Assembly (NCBI GenBank): GCA_002723275.1
Contig: PBNZ01000021.1
Coordinates: 141,500 to 205,499, forward strand
Direction of reading: 5' to 3'
Source of the DNA: Planctomycetaceae bacterium
Lineage (GTDB): Bacteria; Planctomycetota; Planctomycetia; Pirellulales; Pirellulaceae
Length of the DNA stretch: 64,000 nucleotides
Below the pieces are notes generated by a model, which did not search any database, was not told where the DNA came from, and saw only the letters and a program-made list of their open reading frames with translations. The translations under genes and the position numbers were made by a program. Below are positions 55,921-64,000 of the stretch, piece after piece; position 1 is the first letter of the stretch, and every line of letters starts with the position of its first letter.

Positions 55921-56598
55921 ATGAAATCTCAACAGTTCGGATTACGGTCGATTCTGTTTTTTGTTGCGATCTGCGCAGTTGTCACGTTGTGGATCAACGG
56001 CTGGATGCGGCATCAGCAAGCTCGACAGGCCGAATGGACGCCTTCCAATCCCTCATCGGTGCGTGTCACCGTCGAGACCGGCATCCCACAACATACCTTC
56101 TCGTATGATGGGCCTGCCGCCGCAGGCAGGTTTGAGTTGGACGGCGACAAAACGTCGCCTGACAGCAGGTCGAATCTGCTTGAACTAGATCGCTTCAGCG
56201 AGATGAGCAGTTTGAAACTAACTCATGTCCAACTCGATACGAACGCGATAAATCAATTGAAATCAATGTCTCAATTGCGGTCGCTTCGCATCGAAAAATC
56301 AACCATCCCCAAGGATCTGATCGAACAACTTGCGGACCTGCAGTTGGAAAGGCTCGACCTTGTCGAGTGCAACATGTCTGACGAAATGCTGGGGAGGTTA
56401 GACGCTTATACCAAGCTGCAAATTCTTGTCTTGAAGGACAACCAATTGAGCGACGCGAGTTTACGTTCACTAAAAAAGCTCACCGATTTAAAGATCTTGG
56501 ATGTACGCGGGAATCCAATAACGATTGCGGCCGCGAGCGCGTTTGAACGAAGTATGCCCGATTGCAAACTGGCATACGATGCCGCTGATCCCGAATAG
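55921..56598 (+). CDS. Membrane-anchored leucine-rich-repeat protein
   Basis: A 225-residue protein with an N-terminal hydrophobic helix (LRSILFFVAICAVVTLWINGW). A short beta part follows, then leucine-rich repeats: LDRFSEMSSLKLTHVQLDTNAINQL, SMSQLRSLRIEKSTIPKDLI, LQLERLDLVECNMSDEMLGRL, LQILVLKDNQLSDASLRSL and LKILDVRGNPITIAAASAF. The repeats bind protein partners, and the ligand is unknown. It lies between the enolase-like and sulfatase genes with short gaps (27 and 36 bases), probably in their operon. Confidence 0.75.
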   Translation: MKSQQFGLRSILFFVAICAVVTLWINGWMRHQQARQAEWTPSNPSSVRVTVETGIPQHTFSYDGPAAAGRFELDGDKTSPDSRSNLLELDRFSEMSSLKLTHVQLDTNAINQLKSMSQLRSLRIEKSTIPKDLIEQLADLQLERLDLVECNMSDEMLGRLDAYTKLQILVLKDNQLSDASLRSLKKLTDLKILDVRGNPITIAAASAFERSMPDCKLAYDAADPE

Positions 56599-56634
56599 AT
56601 TTCTTTTGTTTTGGTACTTTTTCGGAGCTCCTTG

Positions 56635-58077
56635 ATGGCGTGGTTAAAGCGATTTTTGGTGGTGACAGTGCTGCTGACAGGATTCGCCGGCAACACAACA
56701 GCAGCTCCTCCCAATGTGCTATTGATCACCGTCGATGACATGAACTGTGACTCGGTTGGAGTCTTTGGTTGTGAGGTAGAGGGGATCACACCGAACATTG
56801 ATCGTTTGGCTTCGCAGGGGATACGATTCGAACAGGCACACGTGACGATTGCGATCTGTCAACCGACCCGTGCAGTTTGGATGACCGGTCGTTATCCTCA
56901 CCGCAACGGAGCTTTAGGTTTTGACCCGATTCGTCCAGACGTCCCAACGCTCTTGGAAACACTGCACGATGCAGGCTATTACACGGGCATTTTCGCCAAG
57001 GTGAAGCATGTGGTCCCCAGTCGCGAAGCAAGCTGGGACGTCAAGGTTTCGGCCGAAGAACTGCGGCATGGGCGCGGCCCACAGCGTTACTATCAGTCAG
57101 CAGCTCGTTTTTTCCAGGAGGCCAAATCTCGCCAACAGCGTTTTTTCTTGATGGCGAATTCCCAGGATCCTCATCGGCCCTTCGCCGGAAGTGCCCAGGA
57201 AAAAAATCGCAAGAAACAACCCATCGACTACCCACCCGTAAGCCGCAAATATCAACCTGACGAAGTGACCATTCCCGGATTTCTTCCCGATCTTCCTGCC
57301 GTCCGAAAAGAGATTGCTGAGTACTACACTTCCGTTCATCGCGCCGACGAGATCGTGGGAAGCGTCTTGCAGGCACTGACGGAATCCGGCCTGGAGGACG
57401 ATACTCTGGTGATGTTCTTGAGCGACCATGGAATGCCGTTACCGTTTGCGAAAACGAATTGCTGGTACCATTCGACGCGTACTCCTTGGATTGTACGGTG
57501 GCCTGGAGTGGTGGCACCGAATCAAACCGATCGCCAACACCTCATCTCTGGAATCGACTTGGCACCGACAGTTCTCGAGGCCGCAGGAATACCGCAGCTT
57601 GCTGAAAGTGATGGCAATTCGTTCGTGCCGATACTCCAAGGCAAATCTCAGGATGACCGCGATTTTGTGATCACCCATATTAATCGGACAGCGGGCAAGA
57701 ATGACTATCCAATGCGCAGTGTCGTCGACCGACGCTTTGGATATATCTTCAATGGATGGGCTGATGGAAAAACGCGTTTTCGCAACGAATCGCAGAGTGG
57801 TCGCACGATGAACGCGATGACGCAGGCTGCCAAATCCGACGCCGACATCGCCGCTCGAGTCCAACATTTTCTTTTCCGAGTGCCGGAAGAACTGTACGAC
57901 TACCAGAACGATCCGGACGCCCTTCGCAATCTGGCAGGCAACCCCGATTATAATCAGCTCCTGAACGATCGCCGTGCACGTCTGCTGGCCCATATGGAAC
58001 AAACCGGTGACCCTCAACTGGATCACTATCGTCAACAAATAACAAAATCATCGAAGGCAAATGAGTCGGGTAACTGA
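56635..58077 (+). CDS. Sulfatase (type I, Cys-type)
   Basis: A 480-residue exported arylsulfatase-family enzyme. A signal peptide (LVVTVLLTGFAGNTTA) leads to NVLLITVDDMNCDSVGVFG with metal-binding Asp34/Asp35. The formylglycine site CQPTRAVWMTGRYPHRNG has Cys75, which is converted to formylglycine. VMFLSDHGMPLPFAKTNCWYHSTRTPWIVRWPGV carries further metal and sulfate-binding residues. Such enzymes remove sulfate from polysaccharides in planctomycetes. A GGAG box 6 bases upstream supports the ATG at 56635. An activating formylglycine-generating enzyme is not in the window. It is followed 27 bases later by the amidohydrolase gene. Confidence 0.92.
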   Translation: MAWLKRFLVVTVLLTGFAGNTTAAPPNVLLITVDDMNCDSVGVFGCEVEGITPNIDRLASQGIRFEQAHVTIAICQPTRAVWMTGRYPHRNGALGFDPIRPDVPTLLETLHDAGYYTGIFAKVKHVVPSREASWDVKVSAEELRHGRGPQRYYQSAARFFQEAKSRQQRFFLMANSQDPHRPFAGSAQEKNRKKQPIDYPPVSRKYQPDEVTIPGFLPDLPAVRKEIAEYYTSVHRADEIVGSVLQALTESGLEDDTLVMFLSDHGMPLPFAKTNCWYHSTRTPWIVRWPGVVAPNQTDRQHLISGIDLAPTVLEAAGIPQLAESDGNSFVPILQGKSQDDRDFVITHINRTAGKNDYPMRSVVDRRFGYIFNGWADGKTRFRNESQSGRTMNAMTQAAKSDADIAARVQHFLFRVPEELYDYQNDPDALRNLAGNPDYNQLLNDRRARLLAHMEQTGDPQLDHYRQQITKSSKANESGN

Positions 58078-58104
58078 TCCGATTTTCTTTGGGAGAACCC
58101 TGTC

Positions 58105-59085
58105 ATGACAATGAATCGTCGCCAATTCGTGGAAGCGTCCGCGGCTGCGGCCGTTTTGACGGCCGGTCTGCCCCATCCCGTCTTATCGGCTGAAAACAAC
58201 TTGCCGATCGTCGACACTCATCAACACCTTTGGGACCTCAGCAAATTCCAACCTCCCTGGTTGAAGGATGCTCCGAAAGTCATCACCTCAAGTCACGACA
58301 CCGGAGATTATCGTCAGGCGACGAAAGGCCTTAACGTGGTGAAGGCCGTTTATATGGAGATTGATGTCGCGCCCGAACAGCAAGTCGAGGAGGCGAAACA
58401 CGTCATTGAGATTTCAGCAAGCGTTGATCATCCGACGGTCGCAGGCGTTATTTCCGGCCGTCCCAACTCGGAACAATTTGCCAGTTACATTCAACAATTC
58501 AAAAGCAGTCCCTACATCAAGGGTGTCCGGCAAGTGCTGCAGGTCGACTCGACGCCTCAAGGTTTTTGTCTGCAACGCCAGTTCGTGAAGTCCGTTCAAT
58601 TGCTAGGCGAACTGGGCATGAGCTTTGATCTGTGCATGCGGCCCATGGAACTTTCGGACGGCGCTAAACTAGCTCGCCAATGCCCGGGAACACGATTCAT
58701 CGTCGACCACTGTGGAAACGCAGATCCGAAGGCATTCATGCCGGAATCCGCCCGCGACGCGGAGCCATGGCACGATGTCACCACCTGGAAAAATGACATG
58801 GCCACCCTGGCAGGTTGCGACAACGTGGTCTGCAAGATTTCGGGCATTGTCGCCCGAGCCCCCAAAGACTGGAAAGCTGATCAATTAGCTCCCATCATCG
58901 ATTACTGCCTCGACCGGTTCGGTCCGAATCGAGTTATGTTTGGGAGTGACTGGCCGGTCTGCAAATTAGGCGCGAGTTATTGCGACTGGGTCGATGGATT
59001 AAAAACGGTCATCGGAAATCGACCGATCGCTGATCAGCGCAGGCTACTGCACGACAACGCTGTCGAGTTTTACGGTCTCGCGTAA
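58105..59085 (+). CDS. Tat-exported amidohydrolase (COG3618, fuconolactonase-like)
   Basis: A 326-residue TIM-barrel hydrolase. A twin-arginine leader (NRRQFVEASAAAAVLTAGLP) precedes the barrel. Residues 39-41 are HQH in VDTHQHLWDL, a second His lies in VDHCGN, and the late Asp lies in MFGSDWPVCKLGASY. These are features of the COG3618 lactonase group that hydrolyses sugar lactones such as L-fuconolactone. Next to a sulfatase and an enolase-superfamily protein, this suggests a route for sulfated deoxysugars, but the actual substrate is inferred only. GGGAGA precedes the ATG. Confidence 0.85.
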   Translation: MTMNRRQFVEASAAAAVLTAGLPHPVLSAENNLPIVDTHQHLWDLSKFQPPWLKDAPKVITSSHDTGDYRQATKGLNVVKAVYMEIDVAPEQQVEEAKHVIEISASVDHPTVAGVISGRPNSEQFASYIQQFKSSPYIKGVRQVLQVDSTPQGFCLQRQFVKSVQLLGELGMSFDLCMRPMELSDGAKLARQCPGTRFIVDHCGNADPKAFMPESARDAEPWHDVTTWKNDMATLAGCDNVVCKISGIVARAPKDWKADQLAPIIDYCLDRFGPNRVMFGSDWPVCKLGASYCDWVDGLKTVIGNRPIADQRRLLHDNAVEFYGLA

Positions 59086-59095
59086 GCGGAATTCA

Positions 59096-61771
59096 TCAGC
59101 GAGCGGTGACGGGCGTTTCGGTGGCCACTTTGGGGCTATTGGGAGGCCCAATGGATAATCCGACCCAGCCATCACGAACAACGAACTGGGTCACACCAAG
59201 ATTGCTCAAGCGCGGGTCTTCAAGAAATCGCCCCCGCATCACATTCAGTCGATGATTTCGGGTCATCACCTTGGTGAAGATGCCGCGCAGGGCGATTTGA
59301 TCGCGGAAGCCGAGTTGTTCACTGATCAACTCAATGCCACCATCGCGTTCCAGATCGACATGCAGTCGCCCCATATCCGCTCGGTATTTCCCACGCACCA
59401 CAAAATTGCGCCACTTACGCCTGGGCGTTGACAACTCAGCAATTCGAAAAGTAACCAGGATCCGATGATCATCAAATTCAATTTGGATGGGACGGTCCTG
59501 ACCGAGACGGAGCTTAACACCCTCGGGTAATTCCTCACGAATTGCATCAACATCCATCTCGAGTCGCTCAGACAATTTTTGGATGAGTTTTTCCAAATCG
59601 ATGACCTGGCCGTCAAGTTCTAGCTGTTCCAGCAGATTATTCGCAGAAGACTCATGGAACTGCATGCTCATGACGCTGTCTTTGAGGGCGCGAGGCCGAG
59701 GAGTATAAGCCGCCAATTGTGCTGCAGACGCAATCCGACATCGCAACACAATACGTTCCGCAGTCGACCGCATTTCGATGGCGCTCGGATCCAATTGCAA
59801 CTCCCTCAAGGGAGCCATGATCTTTTCGTTCAACCGTCCCTCATAGTCAGTGATCCGTTCCTGTAGACTTTCGTCGAGTCGCGTTCGAGCCGCCTTGGAA
59901 ACTCGATTGGTCATCACCGACTTCATCGTATTCCTTTGCTCATGCAACTCCTCCATGACCAGCTGCCGCATCACCCAGCCAACCAACGGAATGTGATCAT
60001 AATCGGTCTCGAGATCAACAACTTTTGTGCGGCCGTTCGCAGAGGCTGTCGCGTCGTGTGCGAAGATACCCTGTCGCGACACCTGAAGTTCCTTGCGCGC
60101 CAAGAAGTTCGAACTGCCGTTGGAAAAGAAGCGGACAAATCCTTTGCGAGAAACGGTACGTGATCGAGTGTTACCGGATGCGATAAACCGAAGTCTTATC
60201 CGCTCATCATCCTCGAATAATTTCACGCGCAGCTGAGTCCAGGTGTTGTTCTTGCCCTGGACGGAGGCGCCCATCACATTGTCACGAATGTTTTCTTCGA
60301 TCGGCTCGAGGATCGGCAAGAAATCGTTAACGAGTTGACCTGTGATGGAAAGGCGAACGTTGGCATTTCGATAGTGCGTATTAAACGCATTCGTCAATTC
60401 CGTGGTATCCTTCGCCCATCGGACATCTTCCATCGTATTCACCAACTGTGTAGCAAGTGCCGCCGATCGAGAGGCCTCGAACTGCTCAAGCGTTCGAGAA
60501 AACTTGGGATAATCGACAGCAGATACCGCCCAGCTTTGCAGCATGCGGACAAGCTGCTGTAACTCAGAGCTCTCGATGAATGCCTTTTGTTGTGCTCCAA
60601 GACCTTTATCGTTCATGCGACGAAGGACTTCGCGAGACACCTCATGCCGCACGGATGGATCGGTCACCCATGTTGACGTGGCAATCTGCGTGAGCCTATC
60701 GAGCATCAGATAGGATCGCCAACCATCTCCGTTTTCGCCTCGCGCGAGCTTTTCTTCGACATCATTCAACAACGGAAGTGCCTCGGCGACATTAACGCGA
60801 GGTAGCGGACCAGCATTTTTGGCAAGCCGATGAATGGCTTGCCAGACCTCTAAACGTCGCTCAATCCCGTAAGCCAGTTGTCGCAAGGGAACGCAATCGG
60901 GTTCATCGAGCCATCTTTCAACTTGCGGCAACGCATCTGCCAGCTTCTTAAGGGCCAGCAGCAGTCGCTCCACTTCGGAATCGTCCAACGTTTCGACTCG
61001 CTGTAAGCGGCTCAAGAGATGGACACCCTCAGCGCGCCAGGCTTCAGCGATCGGAACGTCAACACAGAATTCATCGAGTGCCGCATAAAGGGCCGACATC
61101 TCGGGCCACTCACTCGGAACTTCCACAACTTCTGGAATCTCTTGTGAAGGTGGATCACTTGGTAACGTCGTCGATGGACCTTCGACGTCAATCTCATTCA
61201 CGTCGACCTGGTGGACACGAGGCGTCGAAGTACTGAGGCGTGAACTGGGTTGCGGGGACGATTCGACCTTGGTGTCAAATTCCTGGAAATCCGGCGGAGT
61301 GATTTTGTCGGCAGGCCCCTGATGGCGCTCGATCGTTACTTCACCGACCCCAACCTCACCCACTCCAACTTCCTCAGAGACAACCTCGTCATCCCCCATC
61401 CCGCCAGATACGACGTCTCCGGGTAACACGTCTCCAGTTATCACTTTGTCATTCTCAAATGCGTCGGGCGAATGGAATTCCGGATGGATCACCACACGTT
61501 GAGTGACTCTGGCATCAAATCTCGCAACCTCGGGTTGCAGCCAGTTGGGGTCGAAATCAACGTGAATGCGACGAGGATGCGGCTCCGCATCGGGTATTTC
61601 ACCTTCATGGTGTTCGACCGGATTAACAGCCCCCGTCAGACTTGCCTTGATCCTTGATTTCTGGTCTTCATTCAGTGAACGCCACAGATGTGGCGAAACA
61701 ACGGCAATGAAAAATAAACTCAGTACCGGAATAATGTGCATCCAAGATTTGGAACGAGGATTCGGTTCCAT
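59096..61771 (-). CDS. Large membrane-anchored protein of unknown function
   Basis: An 891-residue protein. One N-terminal helix (WMHIIPVLSLFFIAVVSPHLW) is followed by a flexible acidic/proline-rich linker (about 50-225) that holds a GVGEVGVGEV repeat. From residue 225 it is mainly helical (YAALDEFCVDVPIAEAWRAEGVHLLSRLQRVETL). A beta-rich middle follows (RVKLFEDDERIRLRFIASGNTRSRT) and another mixed part, ending FLEDPRLSNLGVTQFVVRDGWVGLSIG. The beta parts recur about three times. No catalytic motif or known family was recognised. It is probably in the periplasm-like compartment. Convergent with the amidohydrolase gene, 10 bases apart. Confidence 0.8.
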   Translation of the reverse strand: MEPNPRSKSWMHIIPVLSLFFIAVVSPHLWRSLNEDQKSRIKASLTGAVNPVEHHEGEIPDAEPHPRRIHVDFDPNWLQPEVARFDARVTQRVVIHPEFHSPDAFENDKVITGDVLPGDVVSGGMGDDEVVSEEVGVGEVGVGEVTIERHQGPADKITPPDFQEFDTKVESSPQPSSRLSTSTPRVHQVDVNEIDVEGPSTTLPSDPPSQEIPEVVEVPSEWPEMSALYAALDEFCVDVPIAEAWRAEGVHLLSRLQRVETLDDSEVERLLLALKKLADALPQVERWLDEPDCVPLRQLAYGIERRLEVWQAIHRLAKNAGPLPRVNVAEALPLLNDVEEKLARGENGDGWRSYLMLDRLTQIATSTWVTDPSVRHEVSREVLRRMNDKGLGAQQKAFIESSELQQLVRMLQSWAVSAVDYPKFSRTLEQFEASRSAALATQLVNTMEDVRWAKDTTELTNAFNTHYRNANVRLSITGQLVNDFLPILEPIEENIRDNVMGASVQGKNNTWTQLRVKLFEDDERIRLRFIASGNTRSRTVSRKGFVRFFSNGSSNFLARKELQVSRQGIFAHDATASANGRTKVVDLETDYDHIPLVGWVMRQLVMEELHEQRNTMKSVMTNRVSKAARTRLDESLQERITDYEGRLNEKIMAPLRELQLDPSAIEMRSTAERIVLRCRIASAAQLAAYTPRPRALKDSVMSMQFHESSANNLLEQLELDGQVIDLEKLIQKLSERLEMDVDAIREELPEGVKLRLGQDRPIQIEFDDHRILVTFRIAELSTPRRKWRNFVVRGKYRADMGRLHVDLERDGGIELISEQLGFRDQIALRGIFTKVMTRNHRLNVMRGRFLEDPRLSNLGVTQFVVRDGWVGLSIGPPNSPKVATETPVTAR

Positions 61772-62048
61772 AGTACGCCCAATGCTTTCTCAAATCGAAG
61801 CGTTGACGTACCGAGCAGAGACTGCGCATCATGCGAGTCGTCTGGGTCAATGCTAGCTCGGCGATCCAACACTCCCCATAGGAAACATCGGCAGATCGTT
61901 CTGAATCCATGGAATTGGATTTACAGGCAAAGCGATCGATCTCTGGAAGCGTTTCAAAATTTATCCAAGGTGGGTGTCGCAGCAGTTCTACCCGATGTGA
62001 CACCTGGGAAAGATAGGAAACATGTCGCGAGCGAGTTCCATGGCATGA

Positions 62049-62420
62049 TTACGATTGATTTTCAACGAGAATGGTATCCTCGTGCTCGTAACAGGGAGCA
62101 CAGCAGCATAGAAACTTCATCTCTTCAGTACCCGTGTTCAAAATGGTGTGAACGCATTTGGGAGGAATCGCGATAGCGTCCCCCGGTTGCACGTCACGTT
62201 GTTCGCCATCGATGGTCATAACACCCGTTCCGACCAGGATGTAATAGATCTCTTCCGTGACTTCGTGGTAATGGGGTGTCGTACTACCGCCAACGGGCAA
62301 GCGAGCTTCTGCAAGACTTTGTTTTTGGATACACGAATTTCGATGGGCTAGCAGCTCTCGAATTTCTGATCCATCGACCGTGATGAAGGGGGTAACACGA
62401 TTGATATTGATGACGTCCAT
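62049..62420 (-). CDS. Cupin-domain protein
   Basis: A 123-residue single cupin. Motif 1 is PHYHEVTEEIYYILVGTG, with the two His and the Glu that hold a metal. Motif 2 is PGDAIAIPPKCVHTILNTG, with the third His. Small cupins of this type are metal-dependent enzymes or sugar/ligand binders. The substrate is unknown. A near-perfect AGGAGG box lies 6 bases before the ATG. A cysteine-rich end (KFLCCCAPCYEHED) is unusual for the family. It stands alone. Confidence 0.9.
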   Translation of the reverse strand: MDVININRVTPFITVDGSEIRELLAHRNSCIQKQSLAEARLPVGGSTTPHYHEVTEEIYYILVGTGVMTIDGEQRDVQPGDAIAIPPKCVHTILNTGTEEMKFLCCCAPCYEHEDTILVENQS

Positions 62421-63482
62421 GAAGAGCCTCCTATCGAGTCCGAGTCGCTATCAAAATCCAGAACAAATGCTGCTGATCTGTGGAAACCCTGAATTCGAAA
62501 TGGTGCAAGATTTGAATTCATCGCTATTCTCTGTGATGGAAAGCGATTTCTTTTGATCGTGGCGAATGCGTGGCAAATTGAAATCCATAGCGACCATGAA
62601 CATTCCAACGTTCCTCTAATTCGCTCAACCGTAAGTTTTCACTTGTCATTTACCAAGGTCGGTCAGATGAGCCAAGGGACGACAGAATCAAACGACTATT
62701 TTTATCCTACGGCGTGACCGTCTCGAAAAGCCTAGAAAGCTTTCATCGTTGTGGGCTTTTCATCAGATGCACCGGTTCACGAGAACCGATGCTCGCCTCG
62801 GCATGCGAAACGAGCAATTCAGTCTTTTCGACATAGTAGAAAACGGGCGAGACCGCAGACTGAAGGAAGGAAGTTTTCTTCCAACATCATTCTTCATTAC
62901 ATGGTCGGAGCTTGGCGATAAATCGCCCCAGTCCAACATGTTTGCCAGTTATTGAGCGCACCCGATCAAACTCAGGTTTTCCTTTCAAGGCTTCGAGCTT
63001 ATTGAAAAGGCAATCTGATTCAGGGACAAGAACACCCTATTTTTCGCCACGTGGAATAGTGCCTGACTGTCATCAAGGGCAAGGACACGTTGTGGCTGTC
63101 CAAAGCCCTTCAGGTGTCGCTCAACGGAACAGACGGATCGTCTACCAACTTTGTAATGATTGACGAGAAAGCGTTTCGGACAGGCATAGGGAGACAACCG
63201 GGGATTCTTTTTCGTGATTCTTGGCATGTCTCCAAAAGCAAGGCATTTTATGCGCTTGTGCAGGATTTGAATCACGCCTGGCTTGCGTAAAGCCAGAAGA
63301 CGAAAAAAAATCTGAAAGGTCAAGGAGTTCTCGCTTCGTTGTGCGCCGGAACCTGAAATTTCAGTCGCAAATGCTAATTCTCTCGGGTAAATTGGGAGCC
63401 TCATTTAATTGGTGGAGATTTCCATTTTCCACCTTTTTGGCGGCGACAAAACTTATTTACTTCTGCTGGCTGGAGGCTGGGA
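62421..63482. other. About 1 kb without a convincing gene
   Basis: Somewhat A/T-richer than its surroundings. Frames exist on both strands (for example 62985-63404 minus and 63090-63290 plus), but neither shows a recognised motif or a ribosome binding site. One of them may be a decayed gene. No RNA gene, insertion sequence or array was recognised. A hairpin followed by T-run lies at 63411-63438. Confidence 0.45.
63411..63438 (+). terminator. Hairpin and T-run upstream of the last gene
   Basis: GGTGGA (63411-63416) pairs with TCCACC (63428-63433), and TTTTT follows at 63434-63438. It looks like a weak intrinsic terminator or attenuator on the plus strand, 45 bases ahead of the ATG at 63483. 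Confidence 0.45.
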
Positions 63483-64000
63483 ATGCGCTCTTATCGTTGG
63501 TCACAACTGAGATTCCGATCGCGACGCACTTCACGCAACGTTAATTCTTCGCGACGCAGTTTTTCACGACGTAATGGTGGTCTGGAAGCGCTGGAAGATC
63601 GCCGCGTTTTGACGGCCGTGCCAGTCATCAGTGAATTCCTGGCCAGCAACAATTCCGTGCTTGACGACGAAGACGGCGACGATTCCGACTGGGTTGAGTT
63701 GCACAACGCTGGGGACACCGACATGTCGCTGAATCGGTGGTACCTCACCGATGATGCCAACAATCTACGGAAGTGGCGTTTTCCTGAAGTCAATCTCGGC
63801 GCAGGCGAATATCTAATTGTCTTTGCCTCAGGCAAAGACCGTGACATTACCGGTCAGGAACTGCATACCAACTTCAGGTTATCCAGCGGCGGTGAGTATT
63901 TATCTTTGGTCGAGCCGGATGGCGCGACGATTGCCTCTGAATTCAAACCGGAATATCCGAAACAGGTGACGGACGTTTCCTACGGCATCCCCACGGGTGT
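63483..64000 (+). CDS. N-terminal part of a large secreted lamin-tail-domain protein (cut by window end)
   Basis: An open frame with no stop before the window end, so it is easily missed. The first 50 residues are basic (RSYRWSQLRFRSRRTSRNV) and lead to LEALEDRRVLTA, the planctomycete export signature also seen in the giant protein. A lamin-tail domain then begins: VPVISEFLASNNSVLDDEDG, DSDWVELHNAGDTDMSLNRWYLTDD, FPEVNLGAGEYLIVFASGKDRDITG, LHTNFRLSSGGEYLSLVEPDGA. Homologues are usually long, with CotH and dockerin-type parts further on. At least 172 codons are visible. It is probably a surface protein. Confidence 0.85.
   Translation, partial: MRSYRWSQLRFRSRRTSRNVNSSRRSFSRRNGGLEALEDRRVLTAVPVISEFLASNNSVLDDEDGDDSDWVELHNAGDTDMSLNRWYLTDDANNLRKWRFPEVNLGAGEYLIVFASGKDRDITGQELHTNFRLSSGGEYLSLVEPDGATIASEFKPEYPKQVTDVSYGIPTG

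Noticed and set aside
62985..63404. 139-codon minus-strand frame as possible transposase remnant
   Set aside because: No DDE or other transposase motif, no terminal repeats, and no ribosome binding site were found.

Overview
The window looks like chromosomal DNA from a marine or freshwater planctomycete, probably of the Pirellulales (Rhodopirellula/Blastopirellula type). This rests on family content, not on a database search. The markers are DUF1559 pseudopilin-like proteins, DUF1549/DUF1553 cytochrome-like proteins, a PVC-type 1300-residue CxxCH protein, and a c-type cytochrome fused to WD40 repeats. A planctomycete ECF sigma factor is coupled to a Ser/Thr kinase. Sulfatase and Tat-exported sugar-acid-type enzymes are present, as are very large secreted proteins with an N-terminal LEARHLLAGD / LEDRRVLTA type signature. 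No rRNA, tRNA, CRISPR array, insertion sequence or integrase was recognised.

Layout. 1-8.1 kb: start of a secreted protein (minus strand, cut by the window edge), chorismate synthase (aroC), a membrane-anchored unknown, an esterase, hypoxanthine phosphoribosyltransferase overlapping a GT4 glycosyltransferase, ADP-glucose pyrophosphorylase (glgC) and ispD. 8.3-13.9 kb: a minus-strand beta-oxidation block, bifunctional FadB-type protein - thiolase - long acyl-CoA dehydrogenase. 14.1-15.2 kb: a two-gene unit coding for an exported DUF4430-like protein and a DUF6580/ECF S-component-like membrane protein. 15.2-19.4 kb: HEAT-like and PQQ-propeller exported proteins and two unknowns. 19.6-23.1 kb: a five-heme lipoprotein cytochrome followed at once by a membrane/leucine-rich-repeat protein. 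23.1-27.5 kb: an EVE-domain protein and the large CxxCH dehydrogenase-like protein.

27.9-35.4 kb: a tightly packed minus-strand operon for a type II secretion/type IV pilus-like machine. It has a short GspE ATPase, three different GspF-type membrane proteins in a row, three minor pseudopilins linked by four ATGA overlaps, a DUF1559 pseudopilin with an acidic insert, and a small membrane protein. No secretin, GspG, GspL/M or prepilin peptidase lies nearby. This is the most unusual system in the window. 35.6-37.9 kb: ECF sigma factor and membrane Ser/Thr kinase, translationally coupled.

37.9-45.7 kb: DUF1499 protein, an ABC-2 type exporter pair, and a DUF1549/DUF1553 - WD40-cytochrome unit preceded by a possible small coupled ORF. 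46.2-54.0 kb: one gene for a protein of about 2590 residues with LamG, tandem cadherin-like, lamin-tail, CotH and dockerin-like parts. 54.1-54.5 kb: a broken gene tail whose two frames rejoin if one G is restored. 54.5-59.1 kb: enolase-superfamily protein, LRR protein, sulfatase and amidohydrolase, which together suggest processing of sulfated sugars. 59.1-64 kb: an 891-residue unknown, a cupin, about 1 kb without a convincing gene, and the start of another large lamin-tail protein that runs off the window.
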